A DNA stretch of 40,092 bases from Prochlorococcus sp. AG-363-P15 (GTDB lineage Bacteria; Cyanobacteriota; Cyanobacteriia; PCC-6307; Cyanobiaceae), in NCBI GenBank assembly GCA_003278175.1, contig QCGF01000008.1:1-40092 (forward strand). Direction: 5' to 3'. Below are positions 37,820 through 40,092 of this stretch, piece after piece. Position 1 is the first letter of the stretch, and each line of letters opens with the position of its first letter. Made by a program: the position numbers and the translations under genes. The notes beneath the pieces were generated by a model, which was not told the DNA's origin, did not search any database, and saw nothing but the letters and a program-made list of their open reading frames with translations.

Positions 37820-39376
37820 CTAAGGGGCTTTAGGCAAGTCCTGCAAAGTTCTATAAGTTGAACCAGGGTAATAATGTCGCAGAATCTCTGAAACTTGCCA
37901 CCCTCTTTGGGCCAAATCAATTGCACCAGCCTGAGAAAGGCCAGCACCATGGCCAAAGCCGCCTCCAATAAACTGCCAATAACCTTCTTTCAATTCATTT
38001 ACAACAAATAATGTGCTTGGCAACATACGTAGCATTCTCCGAATCTCATCAAGTTTCAAAACCATTCGCAATTTATTGTCTTCTGAAGCAATCTCTAAAG
38101 AAAGGACTCTGCCACTAGCTCCTCTTTTAAGAACTTTTACACTCTTAGGCAGAGTATTGGAATCTTGAAATAACGGCAGTGCTGCCTTTAAATCTTCAGC
38201 ATTCAACGTACGAGTCCACCTAAACCTTGGATGAGCATTGCCATATGCACCATCTTGCTTAGACAAAAAACTCTTCAAAGTCGAATTATCAACGAGTGGC
38301 AAATTAAAGCTTTTTCGCCACTTGTTAGACCCATCTAAACGAGCTTGCAAGTAAGGCAATGGCTCCATTGACCAAGCCTCAGTAGACGCAGCCATAACAC
38401 CTCCATTACTAGCGTGATAAACAGCATGAATTGGTTTCCTCTGCGAACTTAAATATTTTCCAGCTGTTTGAGATATTGCATTTTTGATTCTTGAATTAGC
38501 TTTCTGTGGATCTTTATAGACCTGACATTGAGTATCACTACAAAGGTGATAGCCATCAACAGCAAAGCGGTGACTATTCGCTAATGCCCAAGTACGAGCT
38601 AATACTGCTTGTGTAGCAAGCGCCGCTTGCGGAGCACTAAAGCCAATCTCATGCGGCACTACTCCCAACAGATAGCGCTCCATTGGTACCTGTTCAACCA
38701 ATGTCCAGCTTCCATATGAATCAGCCTTCAACCAAAAAGGACCAAAGTAAACGCCTTGCCCCAACAACAACCCATCCGGTGCAGCAATCTTTAAAGGGCC
38801 AGATAATAAAAGTTCTCCACTTTGTCCTTTTAAAGCTGGAACTATCTTTGAGTGTTTAGTTTGCTTCCAGGATGCAAAGCCCATCTCCTTAGGTAAAACA
38901 AAATCTTTAGAAACCCATACTTCCCATTCATTTGGATGAGCGACAACTGCCGGCAACCCTTTATTCCGCAACCTCAGAGCTAAACGCTCTGCCGATTCAA
39001 AGCTTGCGAAAGGTCCCGCAACTTGCCTTTCTATTATTTGTTCTTTTAATAAAGGGACTTTACGCCAAGTAATAGCTATAGCACTCGATTTATGTGTTAA
39101 ACCATTTGCATCTTTTAGAACTAAAGGCTTACCTAAACTTTTTAAATGCAACTCTTTAGCCCGTCTTAAATCAGTTGTACCTCTCCCTAGATATGGCTTT
39201 AAACCAACTAAAAGCGAGGAATGAAAGCTCAAGGGACGAGCAGAGTGCTCTTGGGAACGAGGACTAGCAATAGAAATAGATTCATTTGATTTTATTAAAG
39301 AGTCCGTCTTACATCCAGACAAAAGCCCCGAAATACTAATGAAGAGGCCTGTGAAGACAAGCTTTTTAAAGATCAT
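37820..39376 (-). CDS. lipoprotein with SPOR-like and SpoIID/LytB domains
   Basis: 518-aa probable lipoprotein. The signal peptide ends with lipobox LLSGC (Cys22). At about 112-158 GPFASFESAERLALRLRNKG with a following strand VWVS resembles a SPOR (septal peptidoglycan-binding) domain. From about 210 on lies the SpoIID/LytB-type domain: MERYLLGVVPHEIGFSAP, ATQAVLARTWALAN, IHAVYHASNGGVM and the C-terminal GGGFGHGAGLSQAGAIDLAQ. SpoIID is a lytic transglycosylase acting on stem-peptide-free glycan in Bacillus; cyanobacterial relatives do not sporulate, so septal or wall remodelling is inferred. ATG at 39374-39376. Divergent from rpmI, and upstream of the glycosyltransferase in the same direction. 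Confidence 0.88.
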   Translation of the reverse strand: MIFKKLVFTGLFISISGLLSGCKTDSLIKSNESISIASPRSQEHSARPLSFHSSLLVGLKPYLGRGTTDLRRAKELHLKSLGKPLVLKDANGLTHKSSAIAITWRKVPLLKEQIIERQVAGPFASFESAERLALRLRNKGLPAVVAHPNEWEVWVSKDFVLPKEMGFASWKQTKHSKIVPALKGQSGELLLSGPLKIAAPDGLLLGQGVYFGPFWLKADSYGSWTLVEQVPMERYLLGVVPHEIGFSAPQAALATQAVLARTWALANSHRFAVDGYHLCSDTQCQVYKDPQKANSRIKNAISQTAGKYLSSQRKPIHAVYHASNGGVMAASTEAWSMEPLPYLQARLDGSNKWRKSFNLPLVDNSTLKSFLSKQDGAYGNAHPRFRWTRTLNAEDLKAALPLFQDSNTLPKSVKVLKRGASGRVLSLEIASEDNKLRMVLKLDEIRRMLRMLPSTLFVVNELKEGYWQFIGGGFGHGAGLSQAGAIDLAQRGWQVSEILRHYYPGSTYRTLQDLPKAP

Positions 39377-39493
39377 TCAAGTAATGGGTGAGAACAGGAG
39401 CATCTGCATAAGTGTTCAGTAACACAAATCTCTCCATTTGGCCTTAGGCAGGTCAAAGAAGTAATGTTATCGATTGTGCTTGGAATAAATCAG

Positions 39494-39691
39494 ATGCCAA
39501 AGCTAAAGACCCGCAAATCTGCTGCAAAGCGGTTCAAAGCAACTGGCACTGGTAAATTTATGCGTCGTAGAGCATTCCGCAATCATTTACTCGACCACAA
39601 GAGCCCAAAACTCAAAAGACACCTTGCAACCAAAGCTGTTGTAGATGATCGAGATGCGGACAATGTCAGTCTGATGCTCCCTTACGCATAA
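39494..39691 (+). CDS. rpmI: 50S ribosomal protein L35
   Basis: Small basic protein of the large ribosomal subunit, 65 aa, the normal length. The start is the ATG at 39494 ([14 protein letters not shown], the family's invariant beginning); the frame is open ten codons upstream from another ATG but that part is non-ribosomal. The rest has the conserved [16 protein letters not shown]. Followed 54 bp later by rplT, the usual pair; infC, commonly the first gene of this operon in other bacteria, is 32 kb away. Confidence 0.97.
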   Translation: MPKLKTRKSAAKRFKATGTGKFMRRRAFRNHLLDHKSPKLKRHLATKAVVDDRDADNVSLMLPYA

Positions 39692-39745
39692 CAAAAAGCT
39701 AACTGCAGCAAAATCTTCTGATTCTTAAACTATCAATCAACTCCT

Positions 39746-40092
39746 ATGGCACGCGTAAAAAGAGGCAATGTAGCTCGTAAAAGGCGGAACAAAATACTCC
39801 GTTTGGCACGCGGTTTTAAAGGGAGCAATGGAACCCTTTTTCGTACCGCAAATCAACGAGTCATGAAAGCTCTTTGCAATGCTTATCGAGACCGAAGACG
39901 TAGAAAACGAGATTTCCGACGCCTATGGATAGCTCGAATTAATGCAGCCTCAAGAATCAATGGCATTAGCTATAGCCGACTAATTGGTGGCTTAAAGAAA
40001 GCAGATGTTCGTCTTAATAGAAAAATGCTTGCCCAATTAGCCTTAGTAGACCCACAAAGCTTCACAGAAATTGCCGCCTTAGCAAAGAGTTA
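39746..40092 (+). CDS. rplT: 50S ribosomal protein L20 (cut in the stop codon by the window end)
   Basis: Early-assembly rRNA-binding protein of the large subunit. ATG at 39746; the 115 sense codons read [16 protein letters not shown] at the start, then [48 protein letters not shown] and end in IAALAKS, the full family length, and the window stops after the two bases TA, so the stop is probably TAA or TAG just outside. Because no stop falls inside the window it is easily missed by simple ORF calling. In many bacteria L20 represses its own operon through a leader fold; none is evident in the 117 bp before rpmI. Confidence 0.96.
   Translation, partial: MARVKRGNVARKRRNKILRLARGFKGSNGTLFRTANQRVMKALCNAYRDRRRRKRDFRRLWIARINAASRINGISYSRLIGGLKKADVRLNRKMLAQLALVDPQSFTEIAALAKS

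Overview
The window is a gene-dense, A+T-rich stretch of cyanobacterial chromosome. Its gene content points to a picocyanobacterium, most likely a low-light Prochlorococcus. Markers are a psbZ-like gene beside ribH (a linkage also found in Synechocystis), a Ycf23/DUF561 gene, a cobH, a four-ACT aspartate kinase, a second-type ClpP paired with ClpX, short intergenic gaps and frequent gene overlaps. The species call is inference; no rRNA or other phylogenetic marker RNA is present. I see no phage, transposase, integrase, CRISPR array, toxin-antitoxin pair or restriction system.

Layout. 0-2 kb: mgtE (minus) and a glutathione peroxidase (plus). 2-5.1 kb: a tightly overlapping minus-strand chain gyrB > SH3-domain secreted protein > crcB > crcB. 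5.2-8.8 kb, plus strand: miaA, infC, a GntR-type regulator with an unrecognised C-terminal domain, cysE. 8.8-11.7 kb: secA (minus). 11.9-12.4 kb: a GNAT acetyltransferase. 12.4-14.5 kb: the only loosely packed, accessory-looking pocket, holding a 47-codon ORF, a membrane-anchored SGNH/GDSL-type protein and about 0.4 kb without a gene, ending at tRNA-Gly(GCC). 14.6-15.5 kb: ribH and psbZ-like (minus). 15.6-22 kb: mutS, cobH (minus), holA, lysC. 22-25.1 kb: uvrB and ycf23 (minus). 25.2-26.2 kb: tilS. 26.2-30.2 kb: asd > dapA > RNase J (minus). 30.4-36.5 kb, plus strand: tig, clpP, clpX, an LRAT-like protein, dnaX. 36.5-39.4 kb, minus: a processive-type family 2 glycosyltransferase and a lipoprotein with SPOR-like and SpoIID domains. 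39.5-40.1 kb: rpmI and rplT, the latter cut inside its stop codon by the window end.

How the genes fit together. lysC, asd and dapA supply the first steps of the aspartate-to-lysine route. gyrB, mutS, uvrB, holA and dnaX serve DNA topology, repair and replication. miaA and tilS modify tRNA anticodon loops; infC, rpmI and rplT serve translation. tig, clpP and clpX handle nascent-chain folding and proteolysis, secA export, and the GT2/SpoIID pair probably the cell envelope.

Most of the window is ordinary core genome and I do not see a convincing new multi-gene system. The most worthwhile leads are: the LRAT-like cysteine-hydrolase gene wedged between clpX and dnaX; the 12.4-14.5 kb pocket next to tRNA-Gly; a perfect 16-bp inverted repeat that spans the convergent ends of lysC and uvrB and probably terminates both; long poly-G tracts in coding sequence (9 in the glycosyltransferase, 8 in mgtE, 7 in RNase J) that are unexpected in an A+T-rich genome; the GntR regulator's C-terminal domain with palindromes upstream; and the crcB pair fused by overlap to the gyrB transcription unit.
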